From the NCBI RefSeq assembly GCF_023822045.1, contig NZ_CP084712.1, forward strand, positions 62,001 through 126,000: a stretch of DNA of 64,000 nt. The letters run 5' to 3'. This DNA comes from Sphingopyxis sp. USTB-05. GTDB taxonomy: Bacteria; Pseudomonadota; Alphaproteobacteria; Sphingomonadales; Sphingomonadaceae. A program made the position numbers and the translations under genes. Position 1 is the stretch's first letter. Each line of letters begins with the position of its first letter. This document shows positions 17,065 to 28,318 of this stretch, piece after piece. The notes under the pieces were generated by a model. It saw nothing but the letters and a program-made list of their open reading frames with translations. It ran no database searches and was not told where the DNA came from.

Positions 17065-17940
17065 TTACAGCGCTTCGGCGCCGGCAATGATTTCGATGAG
17101 TTCGGTGGTGATCGCCGCCTGACGCGTGCGGTTGTAAACGATGGTCAGCTTGTTGATCAGGTCGCCTGCGTTGCGCGTCGCATTGTCCATCGCGGTCATC
17201 GACGCACCCTGTTCGGACGCGGCGTTTTCAAGGAGGCCCTTGAAGATCTGGATCGTGATGTTGCGCGGCAAGAGGTCGGCGAGGATCGCTTCCTCGTCGG
17301 GCTCATATTCGACCGCGGCGCCGCTCGACGCCGGAACATCGACGGGGGCGGGAACGGGGATCAACTGCTGGCCGGTCGCTTCCTGAAGAAGCGCCGAGCG
17401 GAACTTCGAATAGAAGAGATGCGCGACGTCGAACGCGCCGGCTTCGTACAGTTCCATCACCTTTGCCGAGACGTCGTGCGCCTGTTCGAAGCCGATGTCG
17501 CGGATGCCGGTCGTTTCATATTGTTCGACGATCTGGCCGGCGAACAGGCGTGCGATCACCGGACGACCCTTGCGGCCGATCAGGTAGAAGATGACCTTCT
17601 TGCCCTGGGCCTGCAGGTCGAGCGCCTTGTCGCGCGCCGCCTTGACGATGTTCGAGTTGAACGCGCCGGCAAGGCCGCGGTCGCTGTTGAGCACGACGAG
17701 CAGGTGCGTGTCGCTCTTGCCGGTGCCGGCGAGCAACTGCGGCGCGCTGTCCGACCCGCCGACCTTCGACGCGAGGCTGGCGACGACGCCTTCGAGACGC
17801 TCCGCGTAAGGACGCGCAGCCTCGGCCGCGGCCTGCGCCTTGCGAAGCTTGGCGGCCGCGACCATTTTCTTGGCCTTGGTGATCTTCTGGGTCGACTTGA
17901 CCGAGACGATGCGCCCTTTGAGTTCCTTCAACGAAGCCAT
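17065..17940 (-). CDS. atpG: ATP synthase F1 gamma subunit
   Basis: The product has 291 residues. The conserved N-terminal helix is [27 protein letters not shown], written here only in outline. The C-terminal helix is [20 protein letters not shown]. Gamma forms the rotating central shaft of F1. The start has AGAGGGG upstream. The gene sits 24 bases upstream of atpD within the operon and shows no unusual features. Confidence 0.96.
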   Translation of the reverse strand: MASLKELKGRIVSVKSTQKITKAKKMVAAAKLRKAQAAAEAARPYAERLEGVVASLASKVGGSDSAPQLLAGTGKSDTHLLVVLNSDRGLAGAFNSNIVKAARDKALDLQAQGKKVIFYLIGRKGRPVIARLFAGQIVEQYETTGIRDIGFEQAHDVSAKVMELYEAGAFDVAHLFYSKFRSALLQEATGQQLIPVPAPVDVPASSGAAVEYEPDEEAILADLLPRNITIQIFKGLLENAASEQGASMTAMDNATRNAGDLINKLTIVYNRTRQAAITTELIEIIAGAEAL

Positions 17941-17986
17941 TTAAGCCCCTCTTTGCGTCCCGGCCGAGCCGGGATGCGGAAAGCGA

Positions 17987-19519
<1,533 letters not shown>

Positions 19520-20086
19520 TTAGCCTTTCATCGCCTGTGCGAAGCTATTGAGACGGGTACGGATGCTGCCGTCGATCAGCTGGCTGCCCAGCTGGACGAC
19601 GAGGCCGCCGAGAATGGCGGGGTCGACGGTCGTCGCGACGGTGACGTCGCGGCCGACACGGGATTTGAGGTTCGCGGTCAGCGCCTTGACCTGCTCGGCA
19701 GTGAGCGGGTGGGCGCTGGTGACCTTGGCGGTCACTTCGCCGCGGTGATCGGCGACGATCGCGTCAAAGGCGTCGATCATCTTCGGCAGGTCGGCGAGCC
19801 GACGATTCTCGGCAAGCACGCCGAGGAACTTGGCAGTCAGCGAATCGAGCTTCAGCGCCTTGGCGACCGCGGCGATGGCGTTCGCGGCGTCGGTGCGGCC
19901 GACGACCGGGCTGGCGATCAGCGCCGACAGGTCGGCCGAATCGGCAAGACCGGCCTTGAGCGTTGCGAGGCTCTTGGCCACCGCGTCGATCGCGCTCGAT
20001 TCGCGGGCCAGATCGAACAGCGCGCTGGCATAGCGGCCCGCGAGGCCCGCCGTGATGTTGCCTTGAATGCCGCCGGAATTCTCCAC
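19520..20086 (-). CDS. atpH: ATP synthase F1 delta subunit
   Basis: The product has 188 residues and starts at GTG with AGGACT a suitable distance upstream. The protein reads VENSGGIQGNITAGLAGRYA at the N terminus and has the delta/OSCP C-terminal pattern with GLVVQLGSQLIDGSIRTRL. It forms the top of the peripheral stalk linking F1 to the b subunits. The reading frame is open further upstream to 20419, but that part lies in the intergenic region and repeat. It is the first gene of the F1 operon; the Fo genes are elsewhere. Confidence 0.94.
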   Translation of the reverse strand: MENSGGIQGNITAGLAGRYASALFDLARESSAIDAVAKSLATLKAGLADSADLSALIASPVVGRTDAANAIAAVAKALKLDSLTAKFLGVLAENRRLADLPKMIDAFDAIVADHRGEVTAKVTSAHPLTAEQVKALTANLKSRVGRDVTVATTVDPAILGGLVVQLGSQLIDGSIRTRLNSFAQAMKG

Positions 20087-20248
20087 GCGCGAAAGTCCTT
20101 TTCTACGATCCCGAGGGGGATGGTTGCGCGGATTTTTGATGACATCCGAAAATGCCCCCGCTGCAAAGTCGGGGCGCGCGTAGCAACGATTTTGCTGCAA
20201 TGCAAGGCGGGGCTTGGGGAATGGCGGGCTTCCCCACAGCCCCCGGCC

Positions 20249-20328
20249 CCGAGCTTGTCGAAGGGCCGTTCTTTCTTCAAAGGTCGTAAGAGCGAAGAAC
20301 GGTGCTTCGACAAGCTCGGCACGAACGG
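20249..20328. repeat. Dispersed inverted repeat, family B, copy 2
   Basis: The arms are gagcttgtcgaagggccgttct and the matching agaacggtgcttcgacaagctc, with an 'acgaacgga' flank. It matches the arms at 10491-10583. It separates the divergent atpH and dienelactone hydrolase genes and ends 15 bases before the latter's start codon. Confidence 0.85.
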
Positions 20329-20343
20329 AAGAGGGGGAGGCGC

Positions 20344-21021
20344 ATGGGCGAGATGATCCGGATGACAATGGACGATGAGGCCGAAATCGCCGTCTATCAT
20401 GCGCGGCCAGAGGGCGCACGTCGCGGCGGGCTGGTGCTGATCCAGGAAATCTTCGGGGTCACCGATCATATCCGCGACCTGTGCGACGAATATGCCGCCG
20501 ACGGTTATGAGGTGCTCGCGCCCGCGCTGTTCGACCGCGAGCATCCGGGGTTCGAGAGCGACTATTCGGGGCCGCAGTTCGAACGCGCGGTTCAACTGGC
20601 GCGCGAACTGCACCCCTTCGAGCAAAGCCTGAAGGACGCGCAGACATGTATCGACGCGTTGAAGGGGCAAGGCCCGGTATTCATCACCGGCTATTGCTAT
20701 GGCGGCTCGGTCGCGTGGCGGATGGCGCAGCTCAGCCCCGACCTTGCCGCGGCGTCGGCCTATTACGGCAGCCTCGTTCCCACCCAGTTCGCCGATCAGG
20801 CGCCGCGATGCGCGACCATCGCCCATTTCGGCCGCTATGACGCGGGCATCCCGATGGAAGGCGTCGACGCGCTGATCGCCAGGCAGCACCCGACCGCGCA
20901 GATCTTCGTCTATGATGCCAACCACGGTTTCAACAGCGACCGCCGCAAGGATTATCATGAGGCGTCGAGCGAGCTGGCGCGCGAGCGCACGCTGATGCTG
21001 TTCAAAGCATGCGGCGCATGA
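20344..21021 (+). CDS. Dienelactone hydrolase family protein
   Basis: This 225-residue alpha/beta hydrolase has the catalytic Cys in GYCYGGSVAW, the Glu-containing LIQEIFGV loop and DANHGFNSDRR with the catalytic His. An Asp (FGRYDAGIP) completes the Cys-Asp-His triad. The family includes carboxymethylenebutenolidases of chlorocatechol breakdown and many general hydrolases, and the substrate is not shown here. GAGGGGGAGG before the ATG fixes the start. There are no catabolic neighbours, so it is probably a single-gene unit. Confidence 0.9.
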   Translation: MGEMIRMTMDDEAEIAVYHARPEGARRGGLVLIQEIFGVTDHIRDLCDEYAADGYEVLAPALFDREHPGFESDYSGPQFERAVQLARELHPFEQSLKDAQTCIDALKGQGPVFITGYCYGGSVAWRMAQLSPDLAAASAYYGSLVPTQFADQAPRCATIAHFGRYDAGIPMEGVDALIARQHPTAQIFVYDANHGFNSDRRKDYHEASSELARERTLMLFKACGA

Positions 21022-21170
21022 GGTGCGGGCTCGCGGCGTTGGCGATCTAATCGACACTGGCGCGGTTCGTCGCCATCGCAGGTGTCGCTCGTGCGCTCAT
21101 GGGCGTGCTGCCCTGAACGGCTAACGCGATTTCAACCTCTCGGCCGCATCCTTTCGCCGGGAGGACCGCC

Positions 21171-21731
21171 ATGTCTTTGCTTGCCGTGCTGTTGTTGCTG
21201 GTCTCGGGGACCAGTTTCGATATCGATCCGGCGTACAGGCCGGTGAAGGACCAGCTTGCCGACGCGCGCGCGGGGCGGCTCCAGTGTCACGACCCCGACA
21301 CAGCCGCGCGGACCTGCCGCATCATGACCTGGTTCAGCGAAGGCGCCGGAGGCAAGGTGCAGGTGCGCCAGCTTACCGCGCTCAGCGACAGCCCTTCGCT
21401 TGCGGCCGAGCTGCGCATGACGGCGACGCGCGAAGGGGACGCGCTCTGCGGGGTCGTCAACGATGCCTATATGGCGGGCTTTCGCATCGTCAGCGGCCGC
21501 GCGCCTTATCCGGCCGCCGACAACAAGCGCTATGCGATCCTTTATCGCGATGAACTTGTCGCGACGCTGTGGAACCGCAAAACCTGTGCTTATGCCTATG
21601 CGCGGCCGGACGATCCGCTGCATCTTGAGGTCGGCACGGTCGACGGCGAGTTTGCCGGCGAGATGATGAGCAATTATATCTGGATCGGCGCGAACGCCGG
21701 TTACCGCCTCAAGGCGCGGTCGCCGGCTTGA
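21171..21731 (+). CDS. Secreted protein of unknown function
   Basis: The 186-residue protein has a short signal peptide (MSLLAVLLLLVSGTS). The mature part contains four Cys (QCHDPD, RTCRIM, ALCGVV, KTCAYA), likely forming two disulfides, with IWIGANAGYRL near the end. GGGAGG precedes the ATG. I do not recognise the family. Its 3' end overlaps the last 23 bases of the protease gene on the other strand. Confidence 0.75.
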   Translation: MSLLAVLLLLVSGTSFDIDPAYRPVKDQLADARAGRLQCHDPDTAARTCRIMTWFSEGAGGKVQVRQLTALSDSPSLAAELRMTATREGDALCGVVNDAYMAGFRIVSGRAPYPAADNKRYAILYRDELVATLWNRKTCAYAYARPDDPLHLEVGTVDGEFAGEMMSNYIWIGANAGYRLKARSPA

Positions 21732-23262
21732 CCGCCGCACCGCTCGCCGGCTGGCAGCGATAGACGAGCCGCTCGTTCGGGCTGGCGGGCAGCGCGCTGC
21801 GGATCGCATCCTGTTGCGCCGCAAGTCCTGCGAGCTCGTCGGAGTTGGCGGTGCAGCTCTTGAGTGTGATCGCCGCGCGCGTTTCGCGCGCTTTCGTCAT
21901 CGTTTCAGCATCGAGCAAATAGCGTTCGACGCGATAGTCGCGTCCGGCCGAATCGATCGAGGCGACGGTGACGGTCGCTTCTTCGTTGGGCACGAGGATG
22001 CGCTGCCAGCGGTCGTCGGCACCCTGCGTATATTGGGTGCGGCCGTTGACGCAGCCGCCCTTGCCGATCGAGATCGGAACGTCGGTCGTCGCGGATACGG
22101 TGATGCGGCTGCGGTCGGGCCGGATCGTGCAGAGGAGATTCCCCTGCGCGAGCGTGGGCGCCGTCGTGCCTGTCGTCTTGGCGGCTTCTTCGGCGATTTC
22201 GGCGTGCGCGTCGGGACGCGTCACGAACAATATCGCGGCCCCGAGCACCAGCACCGCGCCCGCGCCGCCCGCGATCTTCGCGTTTCGCAGGTTCTTCTGG
22301 TTATAGAACATCAGGCCGGCACCCCCGGCGAGTGCCCCGATCACGAACAGCACGCCGGCGAGCGCGATACGATTTTCGCGCGAAGCGAGCGCGTCTTCCT
22401 CGGCGCGCGCCTGCTTAAGTTCGCGGTCGAGCCGCGCTGCGGCTTCCTTTGCGGCGTTGGCCTGTTCGCTGGCGCGCGCTTCGGCGTCGATCGCCGCGCG
22501 GTCGCGCGCGTCGGCTTCTGCCATCGACAGGCATGGCGTGCCGATGCTGGCATATTCCTGCCCTGCGTCGGTCAGGAAACGCGTCAGTTCGCGGCCGGCA
22601 ATCGCAAAGGCAAAGGGTGAATCGCCGTCGTCGGCGCGCGTGATCGCGGTGTTGATCCCGGTGATGCGCCCGCACTGGTCGACGAGCGGACCGCCCGAAT
22701 TGCCGCGCGAAATTTTCGCGGTGTGGATCAGCATCGCGACCCCGTCGACCGATTGCATATTAGACATATTGCCTTCGCTGCGCGTCGGCGTGCGCGGAGT
22801 GATATAGTCGTTGGCGCTGCGCGCGGTCGCAAGGTCGACATTGCCGGGATAACCCAAAGCCACGACGTCGGCGCCCGAATCGAGCGGCCCGGTGTAGATT
22901 GCGGCCGCGGGCAGGCGGCCTTCGGTGATCTCGACGAGCGCGAGGTCGCGCGCGGTGTCGATCGCGATCAGCTTGCCGGCGAAGCTCTTTTTGCCTTCGG
23001 ACGGGACGACGCCCAGCGCGACATCGCCGGGATATTTGGCGGCCGATTCGACGACATGCGCGTTGGTGACGATCCGCGTCGGCGAGATTGCGATGCCGCT
23101 GCCATGGCCGAAGCCGACCACCTCGCCGTCGACCATCGCGACGGTGACCACGCGCACGACGCTGCGCGACGCGGCGCTGATATCGTCGGCGGCGCGGGCC
23201 GGGATCGACAATGGCAGGGTGAGGGCAAAGAGGGCGAGCAGCAGCGCAAGAAGGCGGGTCAT
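21709..23262 (-). CDS. Membrane-anchored trypsin-like serine protease
   Basis: The 517-residue protein begins with a signal peptide (MTRLLALLLALFALTLPLS). A trypsin/DegP-like domain follows, with His in TNAHVVESA, Asp in DTARDLALVE and Ser in RGNSGGPLVD. An Ala/Glu-rich coiled coil precedes two membrane helices (ALAGVLFVIGALAGGAGL and GGAGAVLVLGAAILFV) and a C-terminal soluble domain with three Cys. No PDZ domain is evident. It is probably a periplasmic stress protease tethered to the inner membrane. The reading frame extends upstream, but the signal peptide defines the start. Confidence 0.87.
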   Translation of the reverse strand: MTRLLALLLALFALTLPLSIPARAADDISAASRSVVRVVTVAMVDGEVVGFGHGSGIAISPTRIVTNAHVVESAAKYPGDVALGVVPSEGKKSFAGKLIAIDTARDLALVEITEGRLPAAAIYTGPLDSGADVVALGYPGNVDLATARSANDYITPRTPTRSEGNMSNMQSVDGVAMLIHTAKISRGNSGGPLVDQCGRITGINTAITRADDGDSPFAFAIAGRELTRFLTDAGQEYASIGTPCLSMAEADARDRAAIDAEARASEQANAAKEAAARLDRELKQARAEEDALASRENRIALAGVLFVIGALAGGAGLMFYNQKNLRNAKIAGGAGAVLVLGAAILFVTRPDAHAEIAEEAAKTTGTTAPTLAQGNLLCTIRPDRSRITVSATTDVPISIGKGGCVNGRTQYTQGADDRWQRILVPNEEATVTVASIDSAGRDYRVERYLLDAETMTKARETRAAITLKSCTANSDELAGLAAQQDAIRSALPASPNERLVYRCQPASGAAVKPATAP

Positions 23263-23303
23263 GGCGCGCACACTAGTCAGCCCGGAAGCGAAGGCAAGCG
23301 CGG

Positions 23304-24125
23304 CTAGATATATGGCCCCCACATCACCATCCACGCGCCCGCGCTGCCCGCGAGGATGACAAGGCCGCTGACGCCGAGCAGTGCGGCGGTGGCCTGCCGC
23401 GCGAGCGGCGTCCCGCGCGCCCCGGCGCGGAGATAGATTTCGGCGATCGCGAGCGGCAGCAGCGAATTGGCGAAAGCGAGAAACAGGTCGAACGGACCGT
23501 CCATCGCCTTGCCGATCCCGGCGCCGCCGGTCGCGAGCCCCCACGCCATATAGCCGACACGCATGAACCAGACCGCGCTTGCGACAGCGAACAGGCGGAT
23601 CGCCCATCGGCGATGATCGGCAAACTGCCGGTGACGCGCCGCCTGCCATGCGAGCGCGGTGAAGCCCGTGATCAAAAGCGCGTCGAGTGTGATGCCGATC
23701 GCGCCGATATAATTCAGCCAGGTTCCGCGGCCCCACGTCATCCACAGCCCGCCAAGTGCGAGCGCCAGCGCACACAGCATATAGAGACGGCCGTTCCAGC
23801 GATGGATTGCGGGGCGGCGGGCCCGGACGGCGGGGACGAGTTGGACGAGACCGCCGAAAGTGATGACGGCCGCGAGCAGGACATGCAGCGCAAAGAAGAG
23901 GTTGCCGGCGGTGTCGCCCGCCACAAAGCCCTTGATGATCGGCTTGTCGTTCCATGCCGCAAAATTACCGGTGAGCGTCGGCGGATAATAATAAAGCAGG
24001 ATGAAGGCGACGAAGAGCAATTGTCCGGCGGCGATGGCGAGATAGCAGAACGTCGCGCTGCGCCCGAGCCAGTCGTTGCGGCGTGCGGGCCGTGCGGGTG
24101 CGAATGATGCGTCGATGGTGGCCAT
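23304..24125 (-). CDS. DUF2306 family multi-pass membrane protein
   Basis: The product has 273 residues and about seven hydrophobic segments. It shows the DUF2306 pattern HRWNGRLYMLCAL and ADHRRWAIRLFA, with several conserved His that could bind metal or heme. GGGAAA precedes the ATG. The function of the family is unknown. The gene is divergent from the DUF1203-ada pair and lies 41 bases upstream of the protease gene, so the two may be co-transcribed. Confidence 0.85.
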   Translation of the reverse strand: MATIDASFAPARPARRNDWLGRSATFCYLAIAAGQLLFVAFILLYYYPPTLTGNFAAWNDKPIIKGFVAGDTAGNLFFALHVLLAAVITFGGLVQLVPAVRARRPAIHRWNGRLYMLCALALALGGLWMTWGRGTWLNYIGAIGITLDALLITGFTALAWQAARHRQFADHRRWAIRLFAVASAVWFMRVGYMAWGLATGGAGIGKAMDGPFDLFLAFANSLLPLAIAEIYLRAGARGTPLARQATAALLGVSGLVILAGSAGAWMVMWGPYI

Positions 24126-24290
24126 GGTGGATTTCCCGATATGCCGCCGAAGAGTGCGCCCTTCGCCATGGTGAGTCAATGATATAATACAGTAACACAC
24201 TGAGGCCGGAATGTTTGAACGCAAGCATCGGGACGCGGCGCGAATCGCGCCGTGGCAGGAATATTCCGACAGCCGAGAAAGGATGTTCCG

Positions 24291-24761
24291 ATGACATATT
24301 CGATCCGGGGGCTGGACCCCGAACCCTTTGCCCCGCTTTTCAGGCTCGACGATGCGGGCCTTGCCGCGATCAACGCGCGCCGAGTCACGGCGACCGCCGA
24401 TCGCGGCTTTCCGTGCCGCATCAGCCTTGAGGATGCAAAGGCGGGCGAAGCGCTGATCCTCCTCCATCACACCAGCCACGATGTCGAAACGCCGTATCGC
24501 AGCGCCTATGCGATCTATGTTCGGCCCGGAGTCGAGGCGGCGAGTTACCGTGGCGAACTGCCGCCGGTGTTTGAGGGGCGCCCGCTCGCGCTCCGCGCTT
24601 TCGATGCCGACGGAATGCTGCGGACCGCGCGGCTTGCGGGGCCGGGTGAGGCCGATGGGGCGATCCGCGACCTGTTCGCCGACACCGCCATTTCCTATAT
24701 CGACGCCCATAATGCCGCGCATGGCTGTTTCGCGGCGCGAATCGAAAGGGACGCAGCATGA
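24291..24761 (+). CDS. DUF1203 family protein
   Basis: The 156-residue protein begins MTYSIRGLDP and carries the family pattern RRVTATADRGFPCRISLEDA, ILLHHTSHDVETPYRSAYAI and YIDAHNAAHGCFAARI. It is soluble and of unknown function. GAAAGGA before the ATG supports the start. Its stop overlaps the ada start (ATGA), which implies translational coupling and perhaps a link to the adaptive response. Confidence 0.88.
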   Translation: MTYSIRGLDPEPFAPLFRLDDAGLAAINARRVTATADRGFPCRISLEDAKAGEALILLHHTSHDVETPYRSAYAIYVRPGVEAASYRGELPPVFEGRPLALRAFDADGMLRTARLAGPGEADGAIRDLFADTAISYIDAHNAAHGCFAARIERDAA

Positions 24762-25792
24762 GCGCCGACCTGATGACCGACGACGATCGCTGGGCGGCGG
24801 TTCTGCGCCGCGATCGCGCACTCGACGGGCGTTTCGTCACCGGCGTGCTGACGACCGGCATCTATTGCCGGCCGAGCTGCGCGGCGCGGCATCCTTTGCG
24901 TGATAATGTCCGCTTCTACGCCGACGGTGTGGCCGCGCGCGCGACGGGCCTGCGCCCGTGCAAGCGCTGCCTGCCCGACGATGTCGCGCGCGACGAGGGC
25001 GCGGTGCTGGCGGCGATCCAGGCGATCAAGGCGAGCGAGGAACCGCTCGCGCTTGGCGATCTGGCGAGCCGCACCGGCTATTCGCCGACGCATTTCCAAC
25101 GCGTCTTCACGCGCCACACCGGGCTGTCGCCTGCCGCCTATGCGCGTGCGCTGCGCGAGGAGCGCGCGCGGCAGGCGCTGAGCGATGGCACGCGGGTGAC
25201 CGATGCGATCTATGACGCGGGCTTTTCGGGGCCGTCGCGCTTCTATCGGAATATGGAGGGCCGTATGGGGATGACGGCGTCGGCGTGGGTGAACGGCGGC
25301 AAGGGCGCGACGATCCATTGGGCGGTTGTGCCGACCAGCCTCGGCGCGATGCTCGTCGCCGCGACCGAGAAAGGTGTTTGCCGCCTGAGTTTCGACGAGG
25401 GACGCGAGGCGCTCGAGGAGCGTTTTCCCGCGGCGAGCCTGATCGAAGGCGGCGAAGAGTTCGAAGCCTTGCTGAAACAGGTCGTCGACGCGGTCGAGGC
25501 GCCGGTGAACGGCTTCGACCATATCCCGATCGACGTGAAGGGCACCGCCTTTCAGGAGGCGGTGTGGCGCGAACTCAGGAAGATTCCGACGGGTGAGACG
25601 CGCAGCTATGCCGACATCGCCGCCGCCGTCGGCAAACCCAAAGCGGTGCGCGCGGCGGGCAGCGCGAATGGCGCGAACAATGTCGCGGTGCTGATCCCGT
25701 GCCACCGCGTCGTGCGAAGCGACGGAACGCTCGGCGGCTATGCCTATGGCCTGCCGATCAAGGAAGAATTGCTGAAGCGCGAAGGGCGCTGA
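24758..25792 (+). CDS. ada: Bifunctional Ada: DNA-repair methyltransferase and AraC-type regulator
   Basis: The product has 344 residues with three modules. An N-terminal zinc Ada domain has four Cys (37, 41, 68, 71) in GIYCRPSCAAR and PCKRC. An AraC-type helix-turn-helix (about 85-175) follows. The C-terminal O6-methylguanine-DNA methyltransferase domain has the acceptor Cys in VLIPCHRVV. Methylation of the N-terminal Cys by methylphosphotriesters converts Ada into an activator of its own operon. It overlaps the DUF1203 stop by four bases. alkB is not nearby. Confidence 0.95.
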   Translation: MSADLMTDDDRWAAVLRRDRALDGRFVTGVLTTGIYCRPSCAARHPLRDNVRFYADGVAARATGLRPCKRCLPDDVARDEGAVLAAIQAIKASEEPLALGDLASRTGYSPTHFQRVFTRHTGLSPAAYARALREERARQALSDGTRVTDAIYDAGFSGPSRFYRNMEGRMGMTASAWVNGGKGATIHWAVVPTSLGAMLVAATEKGVCRLSFDEGREALEERFPAASLIEGGEEFEALLKQVVDAVEAPVNGFDHIPIDVKGTAFQEAVWRELRKIPTGETRSYADIAAAVGKPKAVRAAGSANGANNVAVLIPCHRVVRSDGTLGGYAYGLPIKEELLKREGR

Positions 25793-25798
25793 GCGAAT

Positions 25799-25838
25799 AT
25801 GGCGCCGGGCAGCGTCCGATGCGGCCCGGCGCCATTTG
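25799..25838. terminator. Hairpin between converging genes
   Basis: A perfect 12-bp stem (atggcgccgggc / gcccggcgccat) has a 13-base loop and short T and A flanks. It sits between ada (plus) and the TPR metallopeptidase-like gene (minus) and can serve both. Confidence 0.7.
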
Positions 25839-25855
25839 GCGACGCAATGATGCGG

Positions 25856-27439
25856 TCAGATTTCGTCCTTGTCCTGGTCCGCGAAAATGCTTGCCATCGT
25901 GGTGCGCGCCGCTTCGATCTGACCGGCGTCGATTTCGTCGACCACCTTGGCGACCTTGTTCGCCTTTTCCTGCTTGTGGCTGGAAAAGGCGAGCGGTGCG
26001 AGAACCGACCGCGCCAGCTTGCCCTTGTTTTCATCGAGCAACTGGCGGGCGAGAAGCATACGATAGCCATCGTCGTAAGACGAATATTCGAACACGCTTT
26101 CCAGCGCGATGATCGCCGGTTCCGGAATGGGCTCCTTCGCGTCGTAATAGGACATATAATGGCCGATCGCGGCGCGCGGGTCCTTGGGATCGAGCCGATA
26201 CGCTTCGGCGAACCACTTGCGTGCCGAGGCATAGAGAGCCGGATTCTTTTCCTCCTTGGCGCGGGTCATGAACAGGCCGCCCATCAGGATCTGCGCGTCT
26301 TCGGATTGCGGATCGAGCGCGATCGCGCGCTTCAACGCCGTTTCGGCTTTCGCGAACTCCTTCGCATCGACATAGGCCTCGCCGGCCGCCAACTGTACGG
26401 GCAGGCTGTCGGGATATTTCGCATCCAGACCGTCGACCTCGTTCGCGACAGTGCGTGCCTGACGTTCGGAGACCCCGCGCTGGGTGCGGATATGCGCCTT
26501 GATGATGGCTTCCTCGGCCGGTGTCAGGCGCCGGACATCGACTTTCGGCGCGACATAATTGACCGGCTTGACGTCGAGCGTCGGAAAGGGCCCGCTTTTG
26601 TACTTGCGAAGTTCGCCCTGCAACTTGTCGAGATCGCCGAACACGCGCTGCGCTGCGGTCAGGCTGTCTTCGCCCGCGTTCAGCGCTTTCAGATATTGCG
26701 CGAGCTGCCCCTGCCGCGCCTTGTTGAAGTTCAGATAATGCGCGATCATCCAGCCGAACGAATAGGACTGGAAATATTCCTGCCCGTCGAGCCGCTTCTT
26801 GTGATCGAACAAGCGCGTCAGCCGGATGCCAGGCAGCTCGAACAGATCGTCTCCGCGGTGTTGCGGGACGTTGCCGACCCGGAAGGCGCCATTGTCGAGC
26901 AGCTCGAGCGTGCCATAGAGTTCGGCAAAGCCTTCGACATACCAATGCGGATAGGCGGTGCTGAATTTCTGCAGCATGAAGTGATGCACATATTCGTGGA
27001 ACAATATGCCCTCGGCCGTCAGCGCGGTTTTCTGGTTGATTTCGCGCTGGTCGAGATGGCGGCTGAAACGGTCGCGCTGTTCCTCGACCGCCGGAACGAA
27101 CGATACGGCGGCACCCGCTCGCGGGATGTAAAAGCCCGCTACGCCGGCGCTGCCGGCAAGGCGACCGATGTCGTCGATACCGCCGAAACGATAGACGCGA
27201 ACCTTGTTCGACGGACCGATATCGGGCCCCGGTATCGGAAGCCCCTGCATATAGCGCAACGCGTTGTCGAACCGTTCAAGTCGCGTCGCAAAACGCTCGA
27301 CGTCTTCCTTCGTACTTTCGGACGTGATGATGAAATGGCTTGTCTCGGCTTCCCACCATTCGGCGTGGGCCGTGCTGCTCAAGGCAACGAGCGCGACGAC
27401 AAGGCCGCCGCGCAACGCGGTTCTCAGAAATGCGATCAT
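25856..27439 (-). CDS. Secreted metallopeptidase-like TPR protein (paralogue 1)
   Basis: The 527-residue protein has a signal peptide (cleavage near AHA-EW). The N-terminal domain contains LFHEYVHHFM (HEYVH at 148-152) and WYVEGFAELYGT 14 residues later, a gluzincin-type HExxH...E arrangement. The C-terminal half is TPR-like helical repeats (about 360-500; ALDPQSEDAQILMG, RLDPKDPRAAIGH). It is probably periplasmic. Its length, architecture and first 60 residues match the protein encoded at 28319-29863. The function is unknown and peptidase activity is inferred only from motifs. Confidence 0.8.
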   Translation of the reverse strand: MIAFLRTALRGGLVVALVALSSTAHAEWWEAETSHFIITSESTKEDVERFATRLERFDNALRYMQGLPIPGPDIGPSNKVRVYRFGGIDDIGRLAGSAGVAGFYIPRAGAAVSFVPAVEEQRDRFSRHLDQREINQKTALTAEGILFHEYVHHFMLQKFSTAYPHWYVEGFAELYGTLELLDNGAFRVGNVPQHRGDDLFELPGIRLTRLFDHKKRLDGQEYFQSYSFGWMIAHYLNFNKARQGQLAQYLKALNAGEDSLTAAQRVFGDLDKLQGELRKYKSGPFPTLDVKPVNYVAPKVDVRRLTPAEEAIIKAHIRTQRGVSERQARTVANEVDGLDAKYPDSLPVQLAAGEAYVDAKEFAKAETALKRAIALDPQSEDAQILMGGLFMTRAKEEKNPALYASARKWFAEAYRLDPKDPRAAIGHYMSYYDAKEPIPEPAIIALESVFEYSSYDDGYRMLLARQLLDENKGKLARSVLAPLAFSSHKQEKANKVAKVVDEIDAGQIEAARTTMASIFADQDKDEI

Positions 27440-27556
27440 TTGTTTTCCCCGGTAAATTTTCGCGGGGCGACTATATCAACCGTATCCGATGCTTCAACCG
27501 TCTGAGATTCGCCGTTTATCGCCCTTTTGACCGGGCCTCGCCGAGGAGAAGAGAGA

Positions 27557-28315
27557 ATGACCGACAAGATTGCCGCCTTCCGCGCGTTGCACGTTCCGGG
27601 CGATCCGCTGATCCTCGTAAATATTTGGGACGCGGGAAGCGCGAAGGCCGTCGCGGGTGCGGGCGCGAAGGCGATCGCCACGGGCAGCTTCGGCGTCGCC
27701 GGAGCGCAGGGCCGCGCCGATGGCGAGGATTTTCCGCTCGACGAGGCGCTGGAAAATCTCGATCGCATATTGTCGGTCACCGACCTGCCGGTCACGATCG
27801 ACATGGAGGCGGGCTATGGCGCCGATCCAGCCGCGGTCGGCGTTTCGGTCGGCCGCGCGAGGGCCGCGGGTGCCGCGGGGATCAATATGGAAGACCGGTT
27901 GCCCGGTGCGACCGCGCTGCTCCCCGTCGACGAAGCCGTCGCGCGTTATAGCGCCGCGGCCGGCACCGGCATTTTCGTCAATGCGCGCTGCGATACGTTT
28001 CGCGGGGCCGATGCGGCGAAGGATGGCGACGCGCTCGTCGCCGCGACGCTGGAGCGCGCGCGCGCCTATGCCGACGCGGGAGCGGGCTCGCTATTCGTCC
28101 CCTTCCTGCTCGATCCGAAATGCATCGGTGCGATTTGCGATGCATCGCCGCTCCCGGTGAACATCCTGCGCGGCAAGGGCGGGCCGACGCACAAGGAACT
28201 CGCGAACCTCGGCGTCGCGCGGATCAGCCATGGGCACCAGCCCTGGGCGGCGGCAATGGCCTGGCTGGCTGCACAGGCGGCGCAGGTGATGGGCGGCGCC
28301 GAACCCGATTATTGA
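27557..28315 (+). CDS. Isocitrate lyase/PEP mutase family enzyme
   Basis: This 252-residue TIM-barrel protein shows ILVNIWDAGSAKA, DLPVTIDMEAGYG, AGAAGINMEDRLPG and FVNARCDTF, the metal- and enolate-binding pattern of the family. Members cleave or rearrange C-C or C-P bonds of 2-methylisocitrate, oxaloacetate, phosphonopyruvate and related acids. The typical lyase KKCGH motif is not visible, so the substrate is uncertain. GAGGAGAAGAGAGA before the ATG is a strong ribosome site. It is flanked on both sides by the two related TPR metallopeptidase-like genes. Confidence 0.88.
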   Translation: MTDKIAAFRALHVPGDPLILVNIWDAGSAKAVAGAGAKAIATGSFGVAGAQGRADGEDFPLDEALENLDRILSVTDLPVTIDMEAGYGADPAAVGVSVGRARAAGAAGINMEDRLPGATALLPVDEAVARYSAAAGTGIFVNARCDTFRGADAAKDGDALVAATLERARAYADAGAGSLFVPFLLDPKCIGAICDASPLPVNILRGKGGPTHKELANLGVARISHGHQPWAAAMAWLAAQAAQVMGGAEPDY

Positions 28316-28318
28316 CGG

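Noticed and set aside
23263..23955. Upstream extension of the protease reading frame
   Set aside because: It overlaps the DUF2306 gene out of frame, and a signal peptide begins at 23262.
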